A stretch of DNA of 64,000 bases from an uncultured Alphaproteobacteria bacterium (GCA_902571865.1 CACGDO010000004.1:62001-126000); one strand, 5' to 3'. Positions 44,663 to 54,043 are shown, numbered from the stretch's first letter. Numbers and translations: made by a program. Notes: generated by a model from the letters alone, not told the origin.

Positions 44663-46270
44663 CTATGGTTTTGGATACTGCATAATCCACATCATACGAG
44701 TATAAGGGATATCAACAGCTTTAGTTCCCATGTTGTCCATAGCATCTAGTGCAGCAACATCGGCTACGTTTTTAGTAAATCCGTAGTCCATTTTTCCTGC
44801 AGCAGCATTCTTAATTAAGTTACCATCACCATCATAACTTGGGTAAGCAATGATATCAAAACCAGCTTTACCGCCATGATAGCCGTCAAAAGGTTCGAAC
44901 TTCGCAAAGTCGTTCATTTTAACTTCAGTAATTTTGAATGCTCCAGATCCTATTGGCATTTGCCAGAAATCACTTTGTTGGAATTTCAAAGGATCAACAT
45001 CACCTAATAAGTGCTTAGGTAAAATAGCAAATTGAGTGAACGTAGTTAAGATGTTAGGATCAATTTTTGTTAATTCTAACGTAATAACTCTGTCTGCAAT
45101 ATTGTATTTAATACCAGAAACATCATCAGTTGAGCCGTCTTTAAATGCATCAGCACCTTTGATTGATCCAACTGTGTTTCCAATTAGAGCGTGCATTTGA
45201 GGTGCTTTCATAGCAGTACGAATACTCCATGCTACATCCTCAACAGTTACATCGTTTCCATCATGGAAAGTAAGACCATCTTTTAGTTTAAATGTTAGAC
45301 TTAAACCATCAGCAGCTAACTCATAACTTTCACAAGCTGAACATCCAACTGGTTGTAACGCACCATCAGCAACTAATAGTCTATCGAATACAACTTTGTT
45401 GTGTATCCATAAACCAAGGTTGTACCAAGGTTGTTCAAAGAATTCAACAGGACCAGTGTTAGTTTGTAATGTACCACCACTTACGTTCCAATCAGTAATT
45501 CCCCAGTTATAGTTATACTGAGCGTTACCATATGATCCACCATTTCTATCAACTTTATTACTCTCATAGATGAATAATTTTTGATAGTACAATGGACAAA
45601 TGTTAACTTGCTCCATTTGATATTCTTGTATTTCAAAGAAAGCAGGTTTTAGAACTTCTGGGTCTGCACTTGAATTGATTTTTTCAATTAGCGCATCCAT
45701 TTTTGGATCACCAGGAGTTTGTGGGTTTAGACCTGTTTTAAAAGTATTGTAATACTCTTGCATTGCAATTGCTGCACGAGCACCATAACCTAAGTCATAG
45801 TCAACAGCAGCTGGTCCGTTCACACCATCATCGGGAACTGAGTTAAGTTGTGCACCAACATCACCTTGTAATAGACGGTAAGACATTTTTACACCAACAT
45901 CAGCAAAGTATGCTTGAATTGCTGCCATGAAGTCAGCTGTTAGCTGATCTCCATAATAGAAAACCATATCAAGTTCTCTATTAGAGTCCCAATTTGCTTC
46001 TGCTAACAGTTGACGGGCCTTTTCAGGATTGTAACTGTAATCAGGTAGATTTGGAGACTTCATTGGACCGTTTGGTAATAAACTATCCGCCATTATGATT
46101 TGATCTTCAAATAATGTTTCACCGATTGTTTTCATGTCAATAGCCATACACAAAGCTTGTCTAACACGAGGATCGGATAATTGGTTACTGTTTGTAGGTT
46201 GAGCTGAAGCTGATGAAATGAACATCAGATGAGCTAACACTGCAACTATAACCACATATAGTTTTTTCAT
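44663..46270 (-). CDS. Family 5 extracellular solute-binding protein (DppA-like), circularly permuted
   Basis: 535-aa binding protein with a clear signal peptide (MKKLYVVIVAVLAHLMFISSASA) and an AGGAGGAAAT ribosome site, so the ATG at 46270 is preferred to the upstream in-frame start at 46309. The order of the two lobes is reversed. Residues 31-265 begin LSDPRVRQALCMAIDMKTIG and hold the normally C-terminal half (YSYNPEKARQLLAEA). Residues 266-535 hold the normally N-terminal half (FKLKDGLTFHDGNDVTVEDVAWS, PIGSGAFKITEV, FEPFDGYHGG) and end at WIMQYPKP, exactly where E. coli DppA continues with VRQAL. No frameshift is seen. It is first in the dpp-nan operon; its ligand is possibly a sialic acid. 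Confidence 0.85.
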   Translation of the reverse strand: MKKLYVVIVAVLAHLMFISSASAQPTNSNQLSDPRVRQALCMAIDMKTIGETLFEDQIIMADSLLPNGPMKSPNLPDYSYNPEKARQLLAEANWDSNRELDMVFYYGDQLTADFMAAIQAYFADVGVKMSYRLLQGDVGAQLNSVPDDGVNGPAAVDYDLGYGARAAIAMQEYYNTFKTGLNPQTPGDPKMDALIEKINSSADPEVLKPAFFEIQEYQMEQVNICPLYYQKLFIYESNKVDRNGGSYGNAQYNYNWGITDWNVSGGTLQTNTGPVEFFEQPWYNLGLWIHNKVVFDRLLVADGALQPVGCSACESYELAADGLSLTFKLKDGLTFHDGNDVTVEDVAWSIRTAMKAPQMHALIGNTVGSIKGADAFKDGSTDDVSGIKYNIADRVITLELTKIDPNILTTFTQFAILPKHLLGDVDPLKFQQSDFWQMPIGSGAFKITEVKMNDFAKFEPFDGYHGGKAGFDIIAYPSYDGDGNLIKNAAAGKMDYGFTKNVADVAALDAMDNMGTKAVDIPYTRMMWIMQYPKP

Positions 46271-46402
46271 ATTTCCTCCTATTGAGTAAAATACGCTACT
46301 AGCTAGCATATATGATGCATATAAACATAATGTAGAGATATAGACAAGGTATAATATACTCTAAATTAAAGATAAATAAGTTATTGAAAATATTGATTTA
46401 AG

Positions 46403-47389
46403 TTAGTTTTTTACACTAACTCTTTTAAGCATTTTTTCATGCATTTCTTTTGATCCATCATGATAAGTTCCAAACCATTGATCAAAAGGAATCATAAGAT
46501 TTCCGTAATTTACCTCAAAATATTTATGATGAAGATAATGATTATAATTACTGAGATCTATTGCTCTCTTATCATTGATCATCATTTGCTTAAAACCTAT
46601 GTGACCATTTGCTGATCCTAAGCCTGCATGAAATAAATGATAAGTGGCATGTAGTGGATGTGAGAGAATAATCCAATGAATGATAACGCCAGAAAAATAT
46701 AATAAATGTTCAATAGGATGCATTGATAGGCTAGACCAAGGTCCAGGATTAACATTTCGATGATGAACAGAATGAGCAATTTTGTACATAAATTTAAAGT
46801 GTAAGAAACGATGAATTAAATAAAAGTGAGCATCTCTAAATGCTGGAATTAGTAAAAGAATAATAAAGAAATAAATAGGAGCTTCACTGAATTGAACAAA
46901 AGGTACCAAACCAGATGCATAAAACCAAAAAGATAAAACCTCGTAAGCTGTCCAAATTGGAACACCCCAAAACAAACTCCAAAATAAATTATCAAATATT
47001 TGTTTATTAAATGTAAAAATCTTTTGAATTTTTTCTGGCCAGTTTGGATTAAATTTAAATTTAATTCCCTGAGATTTTTTTACGTAAAGAGGTATATGTA
47101 TTAAACTAAAAAAAATTGTACCAATTACATAGTTTCGAATTAAAATTTCAGAAATCCAACCTGATGAAAGATTCTTCATTTCGGAAAGCGCAGGTGTAAA
47201 AAAATAGTAAGCAATAAATGCAACAGCTAAATAAACAAGATTCCAAGAAAAAATATACGAAAAGATAAACCAATCTAAAATTTTTTTTAAATTAAAAGGA
47301 AGTATCCATATGGGATTTTTATCAGCTGCTTCTTTAGGAACGAAGTGGCCTCTTTTATCTCTAAATCCAAAATTTTCTTCTTCAATCAT
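46403..47389 (-). CDS. Fatty acid hydroxylase/sterol desaturase-family protein
   Basis: 328-aa integral membrane di-iron enzyme. The histidine clusters are all there: HFYLIHRFLHF, HSVHHRNVNPGPW, SMHPIEHLLYF, and NYNHYLHHKYFEVNYG (di-iron ligands). There are four to six hydrophobic segments. It hydroxylates or desaturates a lipid, sterol or carotenoid in the inner membrane; the substrate is unclear. It is monocistronic by spacing: 93 nt to the previous gene's true start region on one side (lower coordinate flank 46271-46402 holds the dppA promoter), and 57 nt to the ligase stop on the other. Confidence 0.9.
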   Translation of the reverse strand: MIEEENFGFRDKRGHFVPKEAADKNPIWILPFNLKKILDWFIFSYIFSWNLVYLAVAFIAYYFFTPALSEMKNLSSGWISEILIRNYVIGTIFFSLIHIPLYVKKSQGIKFKFNPNWPEKIQKIFTFNKQIFDNLFWSLFWGVPIWTAYEVLSFWFYASGLVPFVQFSEAPIYFFIILLLIPAFRDAHFYLIHRFLHFKFMYKIAHSVHHRNVNPGPWSSLSMHPIEHLLYFSGVIIHWIILSHPLHATYHLFHAGLGSANGHIGFKQMMINDKRAIDLSNYNHYLHHKYFEVNYGNLMIPFDQWFGTYHDGSKEMHEKMLKRVSVKN

Positions 47390-47446
47390 CTTATTTAATT
47401 TTTTTACTATATATAATATTTAATGCAATATTTTGATAACACCATT

Positions 47447-49015
47447 TTAACTCAGCTTAAATTCTTTTTTGAATTCACTAATTGTTAATACCTCATTAAC
47501 TGGTTTGTCCCAACGAATACGGTGTATTCTTGGGAATCTCATAGCTACACCTGACTTATGTCTAGTACTCGGAAACACATCATCGAAGGCTACTTCTAAT
47601 ATAATCTCTTTTTTTACTTCTCTCACGGGACCAAATTTATTGATCGTATTATTCCTAATAAATTTATCTAATACTAATAGTTCTTTGTCAGTGTAACCTG
47701 AATACGCTTTTCCTATTGGAACTAATTCACTTTCTTTCCAAACGCCAAAAGTAAAATCTGAATAATACGATGATCTTTTTCCGTGTCCTCGTTGAGCATA
47801 CATTAAAATAGCATCAACTAGTTTTGGATTTTTTTTCCATTTGTACCAATACCCCTTTTTTCTCCCTGGTAAATATTCACTATTTTTGAGTTTAATCATA
47901 ACTCCTTCGTTCAAATCATCATGAAAGTTATTTTTATATTTAGTTAATTCGTCCCATGATGAAAAATTAATGATAAAAGATAAATCAATTAGATTAGTTT
48001 TATTTTCTTTTTGAAATTTTTCTAAATATTTTCTTCTTTTAACGAGAGATAATTTTCTTAAATCTTTTCCTTTATAAAAAAGGATATCATAAGCTCGTAT
48101 GAAAATAGGAAATTTTTTTTGAAGATCTTTTGATGCTTTTTTTCTATTTAACCTTTGTTGTAGATCATTAAAACCAGAGGGCTTAAAATTTCTCCCCACA
48201 AGTAATTCCCCGTCAATAACTGCATCACCTTTAGTAGATTCAATTATTTCTGGGAATGCAGATGATATATTATCACCTGTTCTTGAGTATAGTGAAACAC
48301 TTTTTGATGAAACCATAAGCTGAACTCTAATCCCATCCCATTTGTATTCTGCTTGAAATTCATTCGCATCTAATCTTTTAAAATCTTTTTCCTCGTCAAT
48401 AGGATTAGCAAGCATCATAGGATGAAATAATTTTTTAAAATCTATTTTTGGTTTTGATGTTTCATTTTTTAACCATTGAAATAAATTTTCATATGGAAAT
48501 TCTAGACCATGCCAAATTTCTTCAATCTCATTTACAGATTTGTTATAAAGATCAGCTAAGGCCGTTTTTACTAATCTTTCTGAGACTCCAATTCGCAATC
48601 CACCCGTGCAAATTTTAATTAAAGTCCATCTTTCGTTATTAGATAGTTCGCTCAAAACTTTACTAAACTCTGTATTAATTTCAGACTTTTTAATTTTTTT
48701 TATATTTTCAATTAAGGTAGATAAATTTTGTGATTTACCCTCTTTATTTGTTGGCCAAATCAACGATATTGTCTCTGCTAAATCCCCAACATAGTCATAT
48801 GAGTAATCAAATAGATGTTGATCTACTTGTTCATAGACAAGCTCTCTAAGTTTAGATGCTTTAATAAATTGAAATGAGAGTTGGTTAGATAAAATTGCAA
48901 GCGCATATGCACGGTTGATATCAAGTATTTTAAAATAATCTTGAAGTAATTTAATTTTGGTATTTCGACTTGGTGTTAAAATCAAATTATGAAGTAAGGA
49001 AGAAAATTTTTTCAT
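47447..49015 (-). CDS. ATP-dependent DNA ligase (ligase-associated DNA repair cassette)
   Basis: 522-aa ATP-dependent ligase. Nucleotidyl-lysine motif I in FQAEYKWDGIRVQLM, motif III SRTGDNISSAF, VIDGELLVGR, motif IV LNEGVMIKLKN and motif V GYWYKWKK. A helical N-terminal DNA-binding domain (1-200) precedes the catalytic core, as in the archaeal-type bacterial LigB/LigC-like enzymes. It overlaps the exonuclease gene by 4 nt. Together with the helicase and PdeM it forms the known 'ligase-associated DNA damage response' set. Confidence 0.92.
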   Translation of the reverse strand: MKKFSSLLHNLILTPSRNTKIKLLQDYFKILDINRAYALAILSNQLSFQFIKASKLRELVYEQVDQHLFDYSYDYVGDLAETISLIWPTNKEGKSQNLSTLIENIKKIKKSEINTEFSKVLSELSNNERWTLIKICTGGLRIGVSERLVKTALADLYNKSVNEIEEIWHGLEFPYENLFQWLKNETSKPKIDFKKLFHPMMLANPIDEEKDFKRLDANEFQAEYKWDGIRVQLMVSSKSVSLYSRTGDNISSAFPEIIESTKGDAVIDGELLVGRNFKPSGFNDLQQRLNRKKASKDLQKKFPIFIRAYDILFYKGKDLRKLSLVKRRKYLEKFQKENKTNLIDLSFIINFSSWDELTKYKNNFHDDLNEGVMIKLKNSEYLPGRKKGYWYKWKKNPKLVDAILMYAQRGHGKRSSYYSDFTFGVWKESELVPIGKAYSGYTDKELLVLDKFIRNNTINKFGPVREVKKEIILEVAFDDVFPSTRHKSGVAMRFPRIHRIRWDKPVNEVLTISEFKKEFKLS

Positions 49016-50001
49016 TCTATTTCCTCATCACTTCTTCCTTGGATGGAAAGGGGTTTTGAAACAAGATTTTGTTTCTTACAATAATAAACCAATGCATCTT
49101 CCTGACCATGCGTAATAAGAATATTTTTGGCTTTTGATTTTTTAATTGTATCTAATAATTCATTCCAATCGCTATGATCACTAATAACTAATGGTAATTC
49201 AATACCTTGTTGTTTTGCTCTTTGCTTAACTGTCATCCATCCACTTGCCATGCAAATAATAGGATTAGGAAATCGTCTTGACCAACGATCCTTTAATGCG
49301 GAAGGAGGGGCAATAATTATTTTACCCTCATAAAAGCTTTTATCCTTGGAAGAAACTTTTTCAAACTTTCCAATATTAATTTTTTCTTTTGAATAATATT
49401 GGCATAACTTTTCTAGAGAGCCATGAATATAAATTGTCTCATTATATTTCTGCTGGCGTAAAAGGTTCATTACTCTTTGTGCTTTACCAAGTGCATAAGC
49501 ACCAACAATATGACAATTATTTCTATTTATTTTTACAGATTGTATGAGTTTTTGAATTTCATCTTTGGGATCTGGATGTTGAAATATGGGTAATCCAAAT
49601 GTTGCTTCGGTAATTAAAGTATCACATTTAACCACTTTGAAATTTTTACATGTTTCGTCTTTTCCTACTTTATAATCACCTGTGATGACTAAACGATGAT
49701 TATTTTTTTCAATTAAAACTTGAGAGCTACCTAAAATATGTCCCGCAGGGTGAAGAGTAAAATCATAGTTTTTAATTGAGTATTTTTGTCCGTATCTAAG
49801 AGGAGTAAATTTCTTCGCACATTTATCTCCGTAGCGAATTTTCATTATGTCTATTGTCTGCCTAGTAGCAATCACATGATCATGTCCAAATCGAGCGTGA
49901 TCTGCGTGACCATGTGTAATAATTGCTGTTTTTTTCGGCAATATTGGATCTATATGTACATTTATATCTTTGATAAATAGTTGATGGTTAATGAAATCCA
50001 T
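49012..50001 (-). CDS. Ligase-associated metallo-beta-lactamase-fold DNA exonuclease (Artemis/CPSF-like)
   Basis: 329-aa MBL-fold nuclease: ITHGHADHARFGHDHVIAT (HxHxDH metal site), HPAGHILGSSQVLI, VITGDYKV, and late ICMASGWMT, VISDHSDWNELL, NILITHGQEDALV. Such proteins process DNA ends and are encoded with a ligase. The start codon is directly against that of the divergent helicase (CATATG at 49999-50004). It is cotranscribed with the ligase (4-nt overlap). Confidence 0.92.
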   Translation of the reverse strand: MDFINHQLFIKDINVHIDPILPKKTAIITHGHADHARFGHDHVIATRQTIDIMKIRYGDKCAKKFTPLRYGQKYSIKNYDFTLHPAGHILGSSQVLIEKNNHRLVITGDYKVGKDETCKNFKVVKCDTLITEATFGLPIFQHPDPKDEIQKLIQSVKINRNNCHIVGAYALGKAQRVMNLLRQQKYNETIYIHGSLEKLCQYYSKEKINIGKFEKVSSKDKSFYEGKIIIAPPSALKDRWSRRFPNPIICMASGWMTVKQRAKQQGIELPLVISDHSDWNELLDTIKKSKAKNILITHGQEDALVYYCKKQNLVSKPLSIQGRSDEEIE

Positions 50002-52434
50002 ATGTATATAAATAAATCGAATCCCTTATTATTACACCCCCTAAACAAGTGGATGAAGAAAAAAAAATGGTCCTGGTTTCCTCATCAAATTGAAACTTTT
50101 CGGCATGTTCGAACTGGATCTGATGTTGTTGTATTTGCTCCAACTGGTGCTGGCAAAACATTAACAGGGTTTATTAATCCAATAGATGATTTAATAAAAT
50201 TAAAAAAATTTAAAGGTCTTCATACTCTCTATATTTCTCCATTAAAATCTCTTGCAAATGATATTGTGAGAAATTTAGAGAAACCTATTAAAGAGCTTGA
50301 TTTAAATATTTCATTTCAAGTAAGAACAGGAGACACAACACCATATAAAAAACAAAAACAAAAACAAAAACCTCCTAATATCCTTATTACAACTCCAGAG
50401 TCACTTGCATTATTAAATTCGTATGAGAATGCAAAAGAATTTTTTCACAATTTAAAATATATAATTATTGATGAGATACACACTTTTTTAGATAATAAGA
50501 GAGCTGATCTTCTAAGTTTAAATATTGAAAGACTACAAACTTTCTCTCCAAATTTGCAACGAATAGGGTTGTCAGCAACTCTCAAGAATAAACAAGACGC
50601 CAAAAAATGGCTTTGCCGCAAAAAACCAAAAATAGTTTCTTATGAAAATTCAGTTTTACCTAAGATTAAAATTTTAGAATCAAAAGAACGTATTCCTTGG
50701 TCTGGTCATATGGCTACGTATTCTATTAATGAAATCTATAAAGAAATAATGAAATCAAAATTAACTATTATTTTTGTTAATACGAGGGCACAAGCTGAGT
50801 ATATGTTTAAAAACCTTTGGCTTATAAATAAGAAAAAATTAAAAATTGCTGTTCACCACGGTTCATTAGAAAAAAACCTACGTTTAAAAGTAGAAAATAA
50901 TCTTAGCAAGGGATTAGTTGACTGTGTTGTTGCAACCTCTTCTCTAGAGCTTGGGTTAGATTATGGAGATGTAGAAAAAATTATTCAAATTGGAGCACCT
51001 AAAGGAATTAATAGATTATTACAGCGTGTAGGAAGATCAAATCATAATTTAAATACACCTTCAAAAGCAATTTTAGTACCCACTAATCGTTTTGAATTTA
51101 TCGAAGCAAAAGCTGCTATTGAAGAAATAAAAAAAAATAACTTAGATAAAATAGATTTAAAAGAAGGAAGTTTTGATGTTGTAGCTCAACATATTTTTGC
51201 AACGGCTTGTGCAGGGCAATTTGATATTAACGATCTCTACAAAGAAATTATCAAAGCATATCCATACAAAAAATTAAAACTTAATGATTTTAGACAATTG
51301 ATTAATCTCATACAAGATGGTGGATATGTTTTAAAAAATTATGATCAATTTAAGAGAATCTTCCAATTAAGAGAAAATAAAAATATTTATAAGCTAGTAA
51401 ATAGAAGAGAAACACGAAAATACCGCATGAATGTTGGAACAATAATTGAAAATCCGATGTTAAAAATAAAACTTGGAACAAAAACGTTAGGCAATATTGA
51501 AGAAGTTTTTATTCAAAATCTTTCTCAAGGCGATTCATTTATATTTGCCGGTCAAGTACTAGAATTTCAATCAATGAAAAATAATTTAGTTCAAGTTAAA
51601 AGAAGTAAATCTTTAATTTCAAAAATTCCATCGTACTCCGGAGGCAGAATGCCATTATCAACAAATTTGGCTAATTCAGTCAGGACTTTATTGGCAAAAA
51701 GTAATATGTGGGATTCATATCCAGAGCAAATTACTGCATGGTTAAAAAGACAAAAAAATATATCTAATATTCCTAAAAAAGATGAATATCTAGTGGAACA
51801 ATTCCCTCGAAAAAAAAATTTTTATACTGTTATCTATACTTTTGCAGGATGGCATGCCAATCAAACACTAGGATTTTTATTGCTCAGAGGATTTAAGGAA
51901 TTTAACTATAAACCTCTAGGCTTTGTCGCAAATGATTATGCTATTGTTTTATGGTCTTTAAAAGAAGCTAAAGAAATTAAAACAATTCTACATTTAGGAT
52001 TATTAGATAAACATTTAGACAATTATCTTGAAGAAACTTCAATAGTCAAAAGATTGTTTAGAGATAATGCAATTATATCTTGTTTAATAGAAAGAAGGTT
52101 GCCAGGGATGGAAAAAACTGGAAAGCAAGTTTTATTTAGTTCTGATCTAATTTATACAGTTCTCAAAAAAAATGAACCAGATCACATTCTTCTAAAATCT
52201 TCATATGAAGACGCAAAAAAGAATATGATAGATTATGATAGACTAAGAGAAATCTTAAAAAAAATTGATAAGAAAATTATATTAAAGAGACTCAAAAGTA
52301 TATCACCATTGGCAGTTCCTATTATTCTTGAAATAAATAGAGAAAATTTATCAAAAAAAGAAACTGATGAATATATTTTAGAGGATTTAGAAAATGAAAT
52401 ATTAAAAGAGGCTAATGTACTATCAATTAATTAA
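50002..52434 (+). CDS. Lhr-like DEXH-box helicase (ligase-associated)
   Basis: 810-aa superfamily 2 helicase from the ATG at 50002 (an in-frame TTG at 49981 would extend it into the divergent gene). Walker A VVFAPTGAGKTLTGF; motif Ia LHTLYISPLKSLANDI; motif II IIDEIHTF; motif III GLSATL; motif VI LLQRVGRSNHN. The C-terminal half has the Lhr-type winged-helix/Lhr-C region. It belongs to the known cassette with ligase, MBL nuclease and PdeM phosphoesterase. It overlaps pdeM by 20 nt. Confidence 0.93.
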   Translation: MYINKSNPLLLHPLNKWMKKKKWSWFPHQIETFRHVRTGSDVVVFAPTGAGKTLTGFINPIDDLIKLKKFKGLHTLYISPLKSLANDIVRNLEKPIKELDLNISFQVRTGDTTPYKKQKQKQKPPNILITTPESLALLNSYENAKEFFHNLKYIIIDEIHTFLDNKRADLLSLNIERLQTFSPNLQRIGLSATLKNKQDAKKWLCRKKPKIVSYENSVLPKIKILESKERIPWSGHMATYSINEIYKEIMKSKLTIIFVNTRAQAEYMFKNLWLINKKKLKIAVHHGSLEKNLRLKVENNLSKGLVDCVVATSSLELGLDYGDVEKIIQIGAPKGINRLLQRVGRSNHNLNTPSKAILVPTNRFEFIEAKAAIEEIKKNNLDKIDLKEGSFDVVAQHIFATACAGQFDINDLYKEIIKAYPYKKLKLNDFRQLINLIQDGGYVLKNYDQFKRIFQLRENKNIYKLVNRRETRKYRMNVGTIIENPMLKIKLGTKTLGNIEEVFIQNLSQGDSFIFAGQVLEFQSMKNNLVQVKRSKSLISKIPSYSGGRMPLSTNLANSVRTLLAKSNMWDSYPEQITAWLKRQKNISNIPKKDEYLVEQFPRKKNFYTVIYTFAGWHANQTLGFLLLRGFKEFNYKPLGFVANDYAIVLWSLKEAKEIKTILHLGLLDKHLDNYLEETSIVKRLFRDNAIISCLIERRLPGMEKTGKQVLFSSDLIYTVLKKNEPDHILLKSSYEDAKKNMIDYDRLREILKKIDKKIILKRLKSISPLAVPIILEINRENLSKKETDEYILEDLENEILKEANVLSIN

Positions 52435-53068
52435 TTTTGGTAATGAAGAATTTCATGCTTACCCAGATAAATCTCTTTATTGGAAAAGACTAAATACCCT
52501 TATAGTATCAGATTTACATATAGGAAAATCTATTAGTTATGCAAAAAATAAGCAATTCTTACCTCCGTATGATACAAAAGAAATATTAAACAAAATTTTT
52601 GTTAGTTTAGATAAGATTAAACCAAGTAATTTAATTATAGTTGGTGATTTATTACACGATGTATTTTCAACTTTGAGTTTAAAATATCAAGATCATAAAA
52701 ATCTTATTCAATACATGAAAAATACTGATTTCATATGGATAAAGGGTAATCATGATGAAAATATACAAATTGAAGGTTTTAAAAACTTAACAAATTACAA
52801 AATTGATAAATTTTTATTTACACACATACCTATCGAAACATCTTTATTTCAAATTTGTGGTCATTATCATCCAAAGGTAAAAATTTCACACAGAGGTAAA
52901 ACTATTTTTAAAACATGTTTTGTACATAATGAAAAAATATTCATTTTACCAAGTTTTGGAATTTTAACGGGTGGATTGGATATCCATTCTAAACAAATAA
53001 GTGATGTATTAGGTAAGAATAATTTGAGTATTTATCCTGTGGGACAGGATAAAGTTTATAAATTATAA
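52415..53068 (+). CDS. pdeM: Ligase-associated metallophosphoesterase PdeM
   Basis: 217-aa calcineurin-fold phosphoesterase: LIVSDLHIGKSISYA (DxH), IIVGDLLHD (GD), IWIKGNHDENIQ (GNHD), FLFTHIPIE, ICGHYHPKV (GHxH). All five metal motifs are present. It is the fourth member of the ligase-associated DNA repair set (nuclease on DNA ends). It overlaps the upstream helicase by 20 nt and the convergent membrane gene by 13 nt. Confidence 0.9.
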   Translation: MYYQLINFGNEEFHAYPDKSLYWKRLNTLIVSDLHIGKSISYAKNKQFLPPYDTKEILNKIFVSLDKIKPSNLIIVGDLLHDVFSTLSLKYQDHKNLIQYMKNTDFIWIKGNHDENIQIEGFKNLTNYKIDKFLFTHIPIETSLFQICGHYHPKVKISHRGKTIFKTCFVHNEKIFILPSFGILTGGLDIHSKQISDVLGKNNLSIYPVGQDKVYKL

Positions 53069-53484
53069 TTAAAGTAGTTATTAATCACGATCCCAATTAA
53101 AATAATAAAATTCAAGACAAATAATAAAACTGAAAGCAAATGCATATATTTAAAACTTGAAGAAGCTTTTTTATCACCTTCTAATTCTTTATCTCTAAAA
53201 TCATTAATTTTAGGTGTTAAATAATTTCTATTAATCATAAAACTCATAGCCACTATTATTAATAAAATAGAATTTAAAATATTACTTGAAATATAACAAA
53301 GGACCAAAGATAAAATGGCTATTATAAATCCAAATAAAAACATTCGAGGAAAAATTGTTCTCAACAATTTACTGCTAGCATTAGTACTTAAAGTGGCAAA
53401 GACTGAGGGTGAGACAACAGCCATAAAGAAAATCATAGATCCTATTAAGACTGCTAACAAAAAATTAAGAGTATAAATTATCAT
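53056..53484 (-). CDS. Small membrane protein, DUF4149-like
   Basis: 142-aa protein with four predicted transmembrane helices (MIIYTLNFLLAVLIGSMIFFM; MFLFGFIIAILSLVLCYI; ILLIIVAMSFMIN; LLSVLLFVLNFIILIGIVI). VVSPSVFATL after TM1 and LRTIFPRMFLFGF match the DUF4149/TMEM205-like pattern. Between TM3 and TM4 is a charged loop (KINDFRDKELEGDKKASSS). Function is unknown; it is convergent with pdeM. Confidence 0.75.
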   Translation of the reverse strand: MIIYTLNFLLAVLIGSMIFFMAVVSPSVFATLSTNASSKLLRTIFPRMFLFGFIIAILSLVLCYISSNILNSILLIIVAMSFMINRNYLTPKINDFRDKELEGDKKASSSFKYMHLLSVLLFVLNFIILIGIVINNYFNYNL

Positions 53485-53490
53485 AGGTTA

Positions 53491-53514
53491 AATTGCTCTT
53501 CATAAAGAGCAATT
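53491..53514 (-). other. Hairpin after the TPR gene
   Basis: Perfect 10-bp stem (53491-53500 with 53505-53514, loop CATA), 7 nt beyond the stop of the TPR gene and before the DUF4149-like gene. The T-tract is weak on either strand, so it may be a partial terminator or an mRNA-end stabiliser. Confidence 0.5.
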
Positions 53515-53521
53515 GTAATAG

Positions 53522-53989
53522 TTATGAATTATCAATTGCTGATTTTAATTTTCTATATTCCATAGAATTAGTGCCCGCTAAAGTTTCTAACTTTAACAAC
53601 ATTTCATTTGCTTTATTCATCTTTCCAAGTGTGATGTAAAGCTCACCTAGATATTCGTGTGCTCCTAAATGTTTGGGGTTTGCTTCTAATGCAATTTGAT
53701 ATGCATCGAAAGCTTTGTCTAAATTTGGCTCACTATGTTTTCTGTAACTAAATCCAAGCAAATTATACACATCAGCTTTTTTATCACCAAGATCTTTACG
53801 CTTAGCCATTTTTTCAAGCAATTTGATCGATTTATCAAATTTCTTGTAGTAGACTAATTCGTAAGCTTTATCGTAAAGCTTAATAACTTGTTCACCTGCA
53901 GACATACTTGAGCTACTGTCGTCTGAACTTGCAGCAGCAAATACACCAGAGCTAATAAATAACAATGTAAGTAATATTCTAATCATCAA
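53522..53989 (-). CDS. Small secreted TPR-repeat protein
   Basis: 155 aa with a signal peptide (MMIRILLTLLFISSGVFAAASS). TPR-like helices follow: LYDKAYELVYYKKFDKSIKL, DVYNLLGFSYRKHSEPNLDK, and HLGAHEYLGELYITLGKMNK. It is probably an envelope scaffold or assembly factor. A serine-rich linker (SDDSSSSMSAG) comes after the signal peptide. The gene stands alone between hairpin 53491-53514 and the DUF4396 gene. Confidence 0.85.
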   Translation of the reverse strand: MMIRILLTLLFISSGVFAAASSDDSSSSMSAGEQVIKLYDKAYELVYYKKFDKSIKLLEKMAKRKDLGDKKADVYNLLGFSYRKHSEPNLDKAFDAYQIALEANPKHLGAHEYLGELYITLGKMNKANEMLLKLETLAGTNSMEYRKLKSAIDNS

Positions 53990-54043
53990 AATCAGATATG
54001 TGTGTTTAAACTAATTTCAATATTCGTTTGTGAATTAATTTAT

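Noticed and set aside
44663..46270. Broken or fused binding-protein pseudogene
   Set aside because: Both halves are full length, in frame, with a good signal peptide and ribosome site; circular permutation explains it better.
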